Source: Candidatus Zixiibacteriota bacterium (GTDB lineage: Bacteria > Zixibacteria > MSB-5A5 > CAIYYT01). Taken from it: a DNA stretch of 5,306 nucleotides. Position numbers and translations under genes: made by a program. This document shows positions 1 to 5,306 of this stretch, one piece after another (the first letter of the stretch is position 1; the number at the start of each line of letters is the position of its first letter). Location: assembly GCA_963205155.1 (NCBI GenBank), contig CAUJJY010000248.1, forward strand, positions 1 to 5,306, given 5' to 3'. Under the pieces are notes generated by a model, which saw only the letters and a list, made by a program, of their open reading frames with translations, was not told the origin of the DNA and searched no databases.

Positions 1-1107
1 TCGAATCTTTGGTTCGGATCCAATTACACAACCTATTGGAAGATTACTAACCCTGTGCTCAATCCGGTTGTAACTGTCAGGCCGCGAGTCAATATTCCCG
101 CCTATCCATCGTCACCGCAGGCCGAACAGAAGTCCGGCGCAGGCGTAGGAACGCTTAGCTCGATGACGCAGGATGTGCTCTTCGGTCATGGAAAAGTCTA
201 CACGGCCGTCGTCCCGGGATTCAATTGGGGCAGCGGGACGGTCTGCGCTATTCGCGTATTGGGTATCGATACCGCCAGTTCATTGGCTGACGTCGACAAG
301 GTTTTCGGCGCTGATAAGAAGCACTACTACTTCCCGGGAATCTACGTCGATCCTGCCGACCGGATCTTCCTCGGCTTCAACCGCTCGTCAGCCGAAGAGT
401 ACATCAGTATCTGGTATTCCGAAGATCTTTTGGCGACGAACAGCAGCCGCCTGCTCAAGGCGGGCGAGAGTGCCCGTGCTGGAGCGGCGCCTGTGCGTTG
501 GGGTGATTATGCCGGAATCGGTCCCGATCCGATCGATCCCGAACGGGTCTGGATCAGCACCGAATACAGCGGTCCGTCACCCAATAATTGGATGACCTGG
601 GTCGGACAAGTGCCGTCAGCTATCAGCCAGCCAAGTCTCGAATTGCCCGAAGATAACGCTGTCAGAAGAAGCCCGGTTGCTTTTGCCTGGGACAGCTTCA
701 GCCCGGCCGATTCGTACCGGATTGAGATCGATGACGCTTCTGATTTCACTTCAATTGACCAGAGTGTAGTCGTTGACTCGAATGGAGTTACATTGTCTGG
801 ATTCACAGATCAGTTGAGGTATTACTGGCGGGTTATTGGCATCTCTGAATGCCCGAGTAACCAATATTCTTTTAACCGATCTTTCATCGCCTGCGCCTTC
901 ACGGCCGGTGATGCCGACGGGAATGCGATCGTGACCATCAGCGATGCCGTTTTTCTGATCAATTATATCTTCTCGGGCGGGCCGGATCCGATTCCGCTCA
1001 TGTCTGCCGACACTAATTGTGATTCATTTGTTACGGTCACCGATGTCGTTACTCTGATAAACTACATCTTTTCAGGCGGTGTTGCGCCCTGCGATCCGTG
1101 TAGTTAG
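1..1107 (+). CDS. Secreted-type protein with FnIII-like domain and C-terminal dockerin-like repeats (5' partial)
   Basis: Frame 1 is open from the first base to the TAG at 1105-1107 (368 codons), so the gene begins upstream. The GTG at 55 and the ATG at 163 lie inside this frame and have no convincing ribosome binding site, so neither is the real start. Codons from about 100 to 600 give beta-rich sequence ending in a RWGDYAG motif (496-516) followed by a WISTEY segment, which resembles the last blades of sialidase/BNR-like propeller proteins. About 630-895 looks like a fibronectin type III or similar beta-sandwich (YRIEIDD ... LRYYWRVIGI). The last 66 residues (907-1104) are two dockerin-like calcium-loop repeats. 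The protein is probably exported, but the signal peptide would lie outside the window. Its catalytic or binding role is unknown, and the propeller assignment is tentative. Confidence 0.85.
   Translation, partial: SNLWFGSNYTTYWKITNPVLNPVVTVRPRVNIPAYPSSPQAEQKSGAGVGTLSSMTQDVLFGHGKVYTAVVPGFNWGSGTVCAIRVLGIDTASSLADVDKVFGADKKHYYFPGIYVDPADRIFLGFNRSSAEEYISIWYSEDLLATNSSRLLKAGESARAGAAPVRWGDYAGIGPDPIDPERVWISTEYSGPSPNNWMTWVGQVPSAISQPSLELPEDNAVRRSPVAFAWDSFSPADSYRIEIDDASDFTSIDQSVVVDSNGVTLSGFTDQLRYYWRVIGISECPSNQYSFNRSFIACAFTAGDADGNAIVTISDAVFLINYIFSGGPDPIPLMSADTNCDSFVTVTDVVTLINYIFSGGVAPCDPCS
907..1104 (+). repeat. Tandem 2 x 99-bp dockerin-like repeats at the end of the first gene
   Basis: Two in-frame 33-residue units (907-1005 and 1006-1104) end exactly at the stop codon. 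Each carries an F-hand-type calcium loop with acidic or polar residues at loop positions 1, 3, 5, 9 and 12 (DADGNAIVTISD and DTNCDSFVTVTD), followed by a helix ending LINYIFSGG. The second unit has cysteines at unit positions 5, 29 and 32. Unit length and cysteine positions match those in the next gene. Type I dockerins bind cohesins in cellulosomes, but no cohesin is visible here, so the partner is unknown. Confidence 0.85.
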
Positions 1108-1152
1108 GGTAAGGGCAGTTCCGGCGCCGCGTCAGGAACCAAAAAATCTTGA

Positions 1153-1180
1153 TTGTGGATTGCGTCGGTCTAATTATAAT
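1153..1180 (+). promoter_or_regulatory. Sigma-70-like promoter candidate for the metallopeptidase gene
   Basis: A perfect TATAAT lies at 1175-1180. A TTGTGG at 1153-1158 sits 16 bases upstream as a weak -35 box. The expected transcript start is near 1187, leaving a leader of about 45 bases before the ATG at 1232. Upstream, no clear terminator follows the previous gene, so read-through is also possible. Confidence 0.5.
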
Positions 1181-1231
1181 AGTAACAGCAAATCGCGAAA
1201 GTAATGCGTCCTTCATTATAAAGGTGAATTC

Positions 1232-3028
1232 ATGACAAGAATCGTAACCGGCATTCTATTCGTACTGGCGCTGGCGACTTCCGACGCTTTCGCTGTGCGT
1301 CCCGACACCATCAAGGTCGAGGTCGACTATATGGTGGCGCCCGGCCATTCGCACAAGCTTCAGCAAGCCGAAGTCAATATGATTGTCCAGGCTTTTGCCT
1401 GCCAGGGCATCGTGATGGTAATCGAAGTCTCCGACTCGGTACCGCATACGGACAACATGACGGGAAACCCGTTCTTCTCCAACATGGCGGACGGCGGCTT
1501 TGGCTGGTACAAGCAGTTGTATATGGATCACCTCGGCGATCCCGGCTGGCACTACTGCATCATGGCGCACAACTACAATGGCGGTTCCAGTTCCGGTCTG
1601 GGTGAAATATTCGGCGATGACTTCATCGTGTCGCTTGGATCCTGGTCAGGACAAATCGGAACACCATTCGAGCGGGCAGCGACACTTATGCATGAGCTTG
1701 GCCACAATCTCGGCCTGCGCCACGCCGGCAATCAGGACGAAAACGCCATCGGACAATACAAACCCAACTATGCCAGCGTCATGGCCTACCGCTATCAGGT
1801 CGACGCTGTTCGGCGCGAGATGCTCTGCTCGGAACTGGCAATCGATACCTTGATTGATCTCAAGAATCTCGACTACTCCGACGGCACACGACCGCCGCTC
1901 AATGAATCTGCCCTAATCGAAGCCGACGGTATCGGCTACGGCCCGGTCGATTGGAATTGCAACAGTGTTATTGATGCCGCTCCGGTCTCAAAAGACCTGC
2001 GTGATTTCAACTGGTGCAGTTCAAATACGACACTGCAAACTCTGACCGATTATGATGACTGGGACAATCTGACCGACGTGACATTCGTTAAGCGCGCCGC
2101 GATTCACGAATCCGAAGAAGTGGTTCCTTGTATTTCGCGGGACGAAGTTGAAACTTTCCGGAAGAGCCGTCTCGCTTTGTGCGATCCGCCGATTGTCGAG
2201 GTCGAGCCATGTACTTATCAGTATGTCTGTCACGATGGCGACAACGACGGCTGGGGCGACCCCAATGATACATTGAATAATTGCGAGTCGGATAATTGCG
2301 GCACGACCTTCAATCCCGATCAGTCCGATGTCGATGGCGACAGCATCGGCGATGTCTGCGATCCGGATGCCGACAATGACGGACTTCTCAATGAAAACGA
2401 TAACTGCGATTTGGTTGCCAACATTGGTCAGGAAGACGCCGATGCCGATCAAGTCGGCGACCCTTGCGATAATTGCCCGAGCGTCTTCAACCCGGCACAG
2501 CTCGATGAGGACGACGACGGCGTGGGCGATCTATGTGATGGCAACGTTCACATCTACACGACAACATTACCTGACGGCTACAACGGCGTGCCGTATTTCT
2601 ACCAATTCGATGGCGCCGGAGGAATCCCGCCTTTGAATTGGACGATGCTGGGAGGCGATCTGCCGTTTGGATGCGTCTTCAATGGCGGCGCGGCTGGAAC
2701 GGTGACCGGCACACCGACATTTAACGCGGTCTATTTCTTCACAGTGGAACTGCGCGATTCGCAGATTCCGTTCAATTCCGACACGGTGAGTGTGAGCGTG
2801 ACGATCGTTAATCCGCCATACATGTGCGGCGACGCCGACGGCAGTCAATCGATTTCGATCTCTGACGTTGTCTACCTGATCAATTACATCTTCAGCGGCG
2901 GTCCGGCGCCTGATCCGATTCAATCCGGCGATGCCGATTGTAGCGGCGGTGTGACGATCTCCGATGCGGTGCTCTTGATCAACTACATCTTCAGCGGCGG
3001 TCCTGCGCCATGTTCTGCCTGTAAGTAA
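1232..3028 (+). CDS. Secreted metzincin-type zinc metallopeptidase with TSP3, Ig-like and dockerin-like domains
   Basis: This 598-residue protein probably acts outside the cell as a zinc endopeptidase; its substrate is unknown. Residues 1-21 form a signal peptide with a likely cut after AFA (19-21). The catalytic motif HELGHNLGLRH supplies zinc ligands H154, H158 and H164 and catalytic E155. SVMAY (182-186) fits the metzincin Met-turn. Residues 190-330 are cysteine-bearing with no domain I can name. Residues 335-436 are acidic calcium-binding repeats of thrombospondin type 3 style (for example DEDDDGVGDLCD). Residues 440-527 resemble a putative Ig-like (He_PIG) domain with a TVTGTP turn. Residues 533-598 are two dockerin-like repeats. 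The ATG start is preceded by AAGGTGA at 1221-1227. The residue after the third histidine is alanine, which does not assign the protein to a specific metzincin family. No clear propeptide is seen. Confidence 0.93.
   Translation: MTRIVTGILFVLALATSDAFAVRPDTIKVEVDYMVAPGHSHKLQQAEVNMIVQAFACQGIVMVIEVSDSVPHTDNMTGNPFFSNMADGGFGWYKQLYMDHLGDPGWHYCIMAHNYNGGSSSGLGEIFGDDFIVSLGSWSGQIGTPFERAATLMHELGHNLGLRHAGNQDENAIGQYKPNYASVMAYRYQVDAVRREMLCSELAIDTLIDLKNLDYSDGTRPPLNESALIEADGIGYGPVDWNCNSVIDAAPVSKDLRDFNWCSSNTTLQTLTDYDDWDNLTDVTFVKRAAIHESEEVVPCISRDEVETFRKSRLALCDPPIVEVEPCTYQYVCHDGDNDGWGDPNDTLNNCESDNCGTTFNPDQSDVDGDSIGDVCDPDADNDGLLNENDNCDLVANIGQEDADADQVGDPCDNCPSVFNPAQLDEDDDGVGDLCDGNVHIYTTTLPDGYNGVPYFYQFDGAGGIPPLNWTMLGGDLPFGCVFNGGAAGTVTGTPTFNAVYFFTVELRDSQIPFNSDTVSVSVTIVNPPYMCGDADGSQSISISDVVYLINYIFSGGPAPDPIQSGDADCSGGVTISDAVLLINYIFSGGPAPCSACK
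2828..3025 (+). repeat. Tandem 2 x 99-bp dockerin-like repeats at the end of the metallopeptidase gene
   Basis: Units at 2828-2926 and 2927-3025 encode GDADGSQSISISD... and GDADCSGGVTISD..., each followed by a LINYIFSGGPAP helix/turn and ending right at the stop. A 20-base stretch is identical between the units at a 99-base offset (2885-2904 and 2984-3003), so they are recent or homogenised duplicates at DNA level. Cysteines fall at positions 5, 29 and 32 of the second unit, as in the upstream gene. Confidence 0.88.
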
Positions 3029-3046
3029 GTTGTATTGATATCACAG

Positions 3047-3086
3047 AAAACGTCCCGTGCCGACCTAATCGGTGCGGGACGTTTTT
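3047..3086 (+). terminator. Rho-independent terminator after the metallopeptidase gene
   Basis: Arms at 3047-3063 and 3069-3085 form a 17-bp stem around a 5-base loop (CCTAA), with TTTTT at 3082-3086. The stem contains two adjacent G.U wobble pairs (3058/3074 and 3059/3073). The stop codon of the peptidase gene ends 18 bases upstream. The hairpin also lies 44 bases past the end of the convergent dCMP deaminase gene and may serve it too, but the wobbles become C/A mismatches in that transcript, so it should work better on the + strand. Confidence 0.88.
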
Positions 3087-3129
3087 GTTTGTGGTCTATC
3101 GATTGATGTGACTTGATTCGAAAATTCGA

Positions 3130-3627
3130 TTACAGAAACTTCGAGAAATCCAGCTTGATCGTCGAAGTCTTGGGAGTCAACTGCATGCACTCGATACCCG
3201 CCATCGTGAACATCTTGCGAGCCGCGATGAACAGGTCGTCATGGGCGTACTTGTCACAAAGATAAATGACCTTCTTGATACCAACCTGGATGATCAACTT
3301 GGCGCATTCATTGCAAGGGAAGAGGCTGACATACAGACGCGCTCCGGCAAGAGTCGCCTGTGTGCTGTTGACGATGGCATTCATCTCGGCGTGGCAGACG
3401 TAAGGATACTTCGTGTCGAGACGGCTGGCGGCTTCCCGATCCCACGGCAGTTCATCATCACTGCATCCAATCGGAAACCCGTTATATCCAATACCGACGA
3501 TTTTATTCTTGTCACTGACGATGCAGGCGCCGACCTGCGTGCTGGGGTCCTTACTGCGCTGGGCCGACAGCAGGGCGACACCCATGAAGTAGTCATCCCA
3601 GCTTAGGTAATCTGTCCGTTTATTCAT
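3130..3627 (-). CDS. Deoxycytidylate (dCMP) deaminase
   Basis: This cytosolic zinc enzyme converts dCMP to dUMP, feeding thymidylate synthesis. The 165-residue protein has both halves of the cytidine/deoxycytidylate deaminase zinc site: HAE, with ligand H79 and proton-shuttle E81, and PCNEC, with ligands C105 and C108. The GYNG segment (47-50) followed by CSDDELPW (55-62) matches the nucleotide and effector-binding region of dCMP deaminases rather than tRNA adenosine or free-base cytosine deaminases. The length fits the family (about 150-190). The opening TDYLSWDDYFM aligns, from memory, with the N-terminus of human DCTD, supporting this ATG. No Shine-Dalgarno sequence precedes it; a -10-like box lies so close that the mRNA may be leaderless. 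The family is often regulated by dCTP (activator) and dTTP (inhibitor); whether that holds here is unknown. The Bacillus counterpart is called ComEB. Confidence 0.95.
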   Translation of the reverse strand: MNKRTDYLSWDDYFMGVALLSAQRSKDPSTQVGACIVSDKNKIVGIGYNGFPIGCSDDELPWDREAASRLDTKYPYVCHAEMNAIVNSTQATLAGARLYVSLFPCNECAKLIIQVGIKKVIYLCDKYAHDDLFIAARKMFTMAGIECMQLTPKTSTIKLDFSKFL

Positions 3628-3633
3628 CGGGCT

Positions 3634-3662
3634 ATATTACAAAATTGGAGTTCCGGAAACAA
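3634..3662 (-). promoter_or_regulatory. Sigma-70-like promoter candidate for the dCMP deaminase gene
   Basis: Read on the - strand, TTGTTT (3662-3657) and TAATAT (3639-3634) are separated by exactly 17 bases. The seventh base after the -10 box is the A of the ATG at 3627, the usual start distance. This would give an mRNA beginning at or next to the start codon, consistent with the absence of a ribosome binding site. Each box matches consensus only partly. Confidence 0.5.
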
Positions 3663-3811
3663 TCGGTTTCGTGAGGGTCGCCGACCAACAATCTGTGGCT
3701 CTTAAAGTGTGCGTGCCATCCCGCAGATCGCTTGGCAATCACCCGAATCGGCTTAGTCAATCCCAAACAATTGCCGGTAGGGCCAAAATAGACAGCAACT
3801 ACGCCGGAAAA

Positions 3812-3871
3812 TTGCCCGGTTTGTACACTTTTCTGCGTTTTTCAGAAGATTTCTATCAACCTCCCGGGCAA
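3812..3871. repeat. Inverted repeat with a nested hairpin in the leader of the NfeD-type gene
   Basis: TTGCCCGG at 3812-3819 is perfectly complementary to CCGGGCAA at 3864-3871. Inside lies a small hairpin, TTCTG (3831-3835) with CAGAA (3843-3847) around a T-rich loop. The element ends 58 bases before the NfeD-type start codon and could be a structured leader or a protein-binding site. It matches no RNA family that I recognise. Confidence 0.35.
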
Positions 3872-3915
3872 AATCAGTTTAATTGTTCCCAGTACAGACA
3901 TATGCGATACACTAC

Positions 3916-3924
3916 AAGGAGGTG
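3916..3924 (+). promoter_or_regulatory. Strong ribosome binding site fixing the NfeD-type start
   Basis: AAGGAGGTG lies 5 bases before the ATG at 3930. This near-perfect Shine-Dalgarno sequence sets the start and argues against the overlapping frame that opens at 3671. Confidence 0.85.
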
Positions 3925-3929
3925 TAGGA

Positions 3930-4454
3930 ATGTTGTTATTCGCAACAATTGGAATCCTCGGCTTCGCGATTCTCCTGGTCAGTTTACTCTTCGGGCATGA
4001 CCAGGATCATGATTTTTCCGGGACTGATCATGATGCCTTAAGCGATGGCGATGGCGGACCATCAATATTCTCCATGAAGATGCTGGCCATTGCCATGGTC
4101 GGATTCGGCGTTACCGGATTCGGAGTTATTGCGGGTACCGATTGGACAATGCTGGTGGCCTCGCTGTTTGGAATGGGCGGCGCCGCGGTGATGGGGCTGA
4201 TCGGCTTCACGATCATCAAGTCAGTCTGGCGGCAACAGGCGTCCTCGACAATCACCAGGGCGGACATCATCGGAGCGATGGGCCGCTTGATTGATGCGAT
4301 TCCCGCCGGCGGAGTCGGGCAAATTGCCTGTAGCGTCAGGGGTCGTGAAGACACCTATATGGCGCGGACAAAAGACGGTCATACAATTCCACTCGGCTCT
4401 ACTGTCCGGATCGTCGACAAAGTCGGCCAGCACGTCATTGTTGAAGAAGCGTAG
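3930..4454 (+). CDS. NfeD-family membrane protein, flotillin partner (YuaF/YqiJ-like)
   Basis: This 174-residue membrane protein has predicted helices at about 2-21, 48-68 and 72-98, then a C-terminal OB-fold domain of NfeD type (about 110-173; IGAMGRLIDAIPAGGVGQI ... IPLGSTVRIVDKVGQHVIVEE). Such proteins (YuaF in Bacillus, YqiJ in E. coli) are encoded next to flotillins and are thought to act with them in membrane microdomains. A flotillin gene follows after 41 bases with its own ribosome binding site, indicating a two-gene operon. By the positive-inside rule (K97, R101 after the third helix) the OB domain should be cytoplasmic. An unusual His/Asp-rich loop (residues 23-41) joins the first two helices and could bind metal. 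It lacks the serine-protease domain of long NfeD proteins. The biochemical role is not settled. Confidence 0.88.
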   Translation: MLLFATIGILGFAILLVSLLFGHDQDHDFSGTDHDALSDGDGGPSIFSMKMLAIAMVGFGVTGFGVIAGTDWTMLVASLFGMGGAAVMGLIGFTIIKSVWRQQASSTITRADIIGAMGRLIDAIPAGGVGQIACSVRGREDTYMARTKDGHTIPLGSTVRIVDKVGQHVIVEEA

Positions 4455-4483
4455 ACCAAAGACGACTATGATTTCTTTGTTAT

Positions 4484-4490
4484 AAGGAGG
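4484..4490 (+). promoter_or_regulatory. Ribosome binding site supporting the GTG start of the flotillin gene
   Basis: AAGGAGG lies 5 bases before GTG at 4496. No ATG upstream is available, and the first in-frame ATG (4520) would remove part of the membrane anchor, so GTG is the likely start. Confidence 0.85.
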
Positions 4491-4495
4491 ATAAA

Positions 4496-5306
4496 GTGAC
4501 TGAATTCTTCACCAATTTCATGTGGCCAATTCTGGGCTTCATCACGCTGATGGCGCTGTTGATATTGGTGCGCATCATGACGAGCTTCTATGTCAAGGTG
4601 CCGCCACATAAAGCTGCATTTTTCTACGGAGCAAAATCCGGCCAGAAGAAAGGCGCCGAGACATTAGTGACCGGCGCCGGAGTCTCTGCCGTTCGCTTGC
4701 TTCCCGCCGGGACTGTGGTTGTTACCGGCGGTGGTCGGTTGCGCAAACCGATCATTGAAGCCGTCGAGTTCTTGGACCTTTCGGAAATTACGCTGCAAGT
4801 CCAAACCAAGAATATGGCCAATAAAGACGGTGTGCTTATCACCGTCGAAGCGCTGGCGAATATCCGCTTCAAGGACGACGCCGATTCACTGCTGATTGCC
4901 GGTGGACGCTTCCTGGGCAAGACAGCTCAAGACATTCGACAGACGGCGCAAGAGACGCTTGAATCTAACTTGCGCGGCGTGATTGGGCGCCTGACGGTCG
5001 AAGAGTTGATCAACGACCGCGAGAAATTCCGTACTGAAGTTCTCAAGGAAGCGGGCGAAGATCTTGCGCGCCTGGGTATCCAGATCGACGTGTTCAATCC
5101 ACAATCAATTACCGATACGCAGGGATACATCGAAGCGCTCGGTAAAAAACGTACCGCCGAAGTTCAGCGCGACGCTTCAATCGGCGAGGCGGAAGCACAG
5201 GCGGAAGCCAAGAAGCGATCGACAACCGCCGCCCAGCAGGCAGAGGTAGTCAATCAGGAGAACGAAAAGATCAAAGCTGAAGCAACCAAGCGAACCGACG
5301 TTGCCA
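4496..5306 (+). CDS. floT: Flotillin (SPFH domain protein), 3' partial
   Basis: The frame is open from GTG 4496 to the window edge (270 residues seen). Flotillins are membrane-anchored scaffolds that oligomerise in membrane microdomains and affect membrane fluidity and protein assembly. Residues 8-28 form an N-terminal membrane segment. VPPHKAAFFYG (35-45) and GGGRLRKPIIEAVEFLDLS (78-96) open the SPFH/band-7 domain, which runs to about residue 200 and includes the FLGK ... LTVEELINDREKF stretch (139-178) typical of FloT/YqiK proteins. YIEALGKKRTAEVQRDA (211-227) leads into the EA-rich coiled-coil part (from about 228, GEAEAQAEAKK), which continues beyond the window. Flotillins are usually about 500 residues, so roughly the C-terminal half is missing. 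The segment between YG and GGG (46-77) is longer than I recall for Bacillus FloT. The symbol denotes the family; the closest match could equally be YqiK. Confidence 0.92.
   Translation, partial: MTEFFTNFMWPILGFITLMALLILVRIMTSFYVKVPPHKAAFFYGAKSGQKKGAETLVTGAGVSAVRLLPAGTVVVTGGGRLRKPIIEAVEFLDLSEITLQVQTKNMANKDGVLITVEALANIRFKDDADSLLIAGGRFLGKTAQDIRQTAQETLESNLRGVIGRLTVEELINDREKFRTEVLKEAGEDLARLGIQIDVFNPQSITDTQGYIEALGKKRTAEVQRDASIGEAEAQAEAKKRSTTAAQQAEVVNQENEKIKAEATKRTDVA

Larger units (their letters stand above)
3628..3929. other. Divergent intergenic region without a convincing gene
   Basis: These 302 bases separate the dCMP deaminase start from the NfeD-type gene. They hold the deaminase promoter candidate, an inverted repeat at 3812-3871 and the ribosome binding site of the NfeD-type gene. 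I found no tRNA, no intrinsic terminator and no well-supported + strand promoter. An open frame from 3671 crosses into the NfeD-type gene in another frame and has no ribosome binding site or recognisable protein sequence. Confidence 0.6.

Noticed and set aside
55..1107. Treating the GTG at 55 as the true start of the first gene
   Set aside because: The frame is open to base 1 with coding-like sequence, there is no ribosome binding site, and the expected signal peptide is absent, so the gene is cut by the window edge.
1118..1139. GTTCC/GGAAC hairpin after the first gene as a terminator
   Set aside because: The stem is only 5 bp with a 12-base loop and is followed by an A run, not a T run, so it does not fit an intrinsic terminator on the + strand.
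2021..2452. 143-codon - strand open frame inside the metallopeptidase gene
   Set aside because: It is a mirror of the Asp-rich calcium repeats (GAY codons read as Ile/Val on the other strand), giving an artificial hydrophobic protein.
907..3025. Cellulosome gene cluster suggested by the dockerin-like repeats
   Set aside because: No cohesin, scaffoldin or carbohydrate-active catalytic domain is visible; the repeats alone do not support a cellulosome.
3655..3680. GGAAAC-16-GTCG, reminiscent of an ECF (sigma-W-like) promoter; the Bacillus yuaFGI operon is sigma-W controlled
   Set aside because: The -10-like part is a poor match, it overlaps the opposite-strand promoter candidate, and it would leave a leader of about 240 bases. 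Too weak to annotate from one sequence.
3671..4000. 109-codon + strand open frame in the gap before the NfeD-type gene
   Set aside because: It overlaps the well-supported NfeD-type start in another frame, has no ribosome binding site, and reads as low-information, Arg/Ser/Asn-rich sequence with no recognisable domain.
4624..5130. Several - strand open frames within the flotillin gene
   Set aside because: The + strand frame encodes a clear SPFH protein over the same bases; these are shadows without ribosome binding sites.

Overview
The window looks like chromosomal DNA from an uncultured-type, Gram-negative-like bacterium with moderate GC. The best clue is the tail shared by the first two genes: two 33-residue calcium-loop repeats containing ISDxVxLINYIFSGG. 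From memory, this style of dockerin-like tail is very common in secreted proteins of candidate phylum Zixibacteria and related environmental lineages. That placement is inference, because no rRNA or other marker lies in the window.

Layout. (1) Positions 1-1107, + strand: the 3' part of a secreted-type protein with a propeller-like fragment, a fibronectin-III-like domain and a dockerin-like tail; its start lies outside the window. (2) Positions 1232-3028, + strand: a complete exported metzincin-type zinc metallopeptidase with thrombospondin type 3 repeats, an Ig-like domain and the same tail, preceded by a good promoter candidate and followed by a strong hairpin terminator. (3) Positions 3130-3627, - strand: a deoxycytidylate (dCMP) deaminase convergent with the peptidase, with promoter elements placed so that its mRNA could be leaderless. 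(4) Positions 3628-3929: a divergent intergenic region with one notable inverted repeat and no convincing gene. (5) Positions 3930-4454 and 4496-5306, + strand: an NfeD-type membrane protein followed by a flotillin (SPFH protein) that runs off the right edge. The flotillin has a GTG start and no stop inside the window.

How the genes relate. The two left genes encode calcium-rich extracellular proteins that share a C-terminal module and so probably a common export, retention or assembly fate, although a promoter in the gap suggests they are transcribed separately. The dCMP deaminase is a housekeeping pyrimidine-nucleotide enzyme with no evident link to either side. The NfeD-flotillin pair is a classic operon of membrane-microdomain proteins. 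I see no mobile element, CRISPR array, tRNA or rRNA, and no clear novel multi-gene system. The points most worth a second look are the shared cysteine-bearing dockerin-like tails, the possible leaderless dCMP deaminase transcript, and the His/Asp-rich loop of the NfeD protein.
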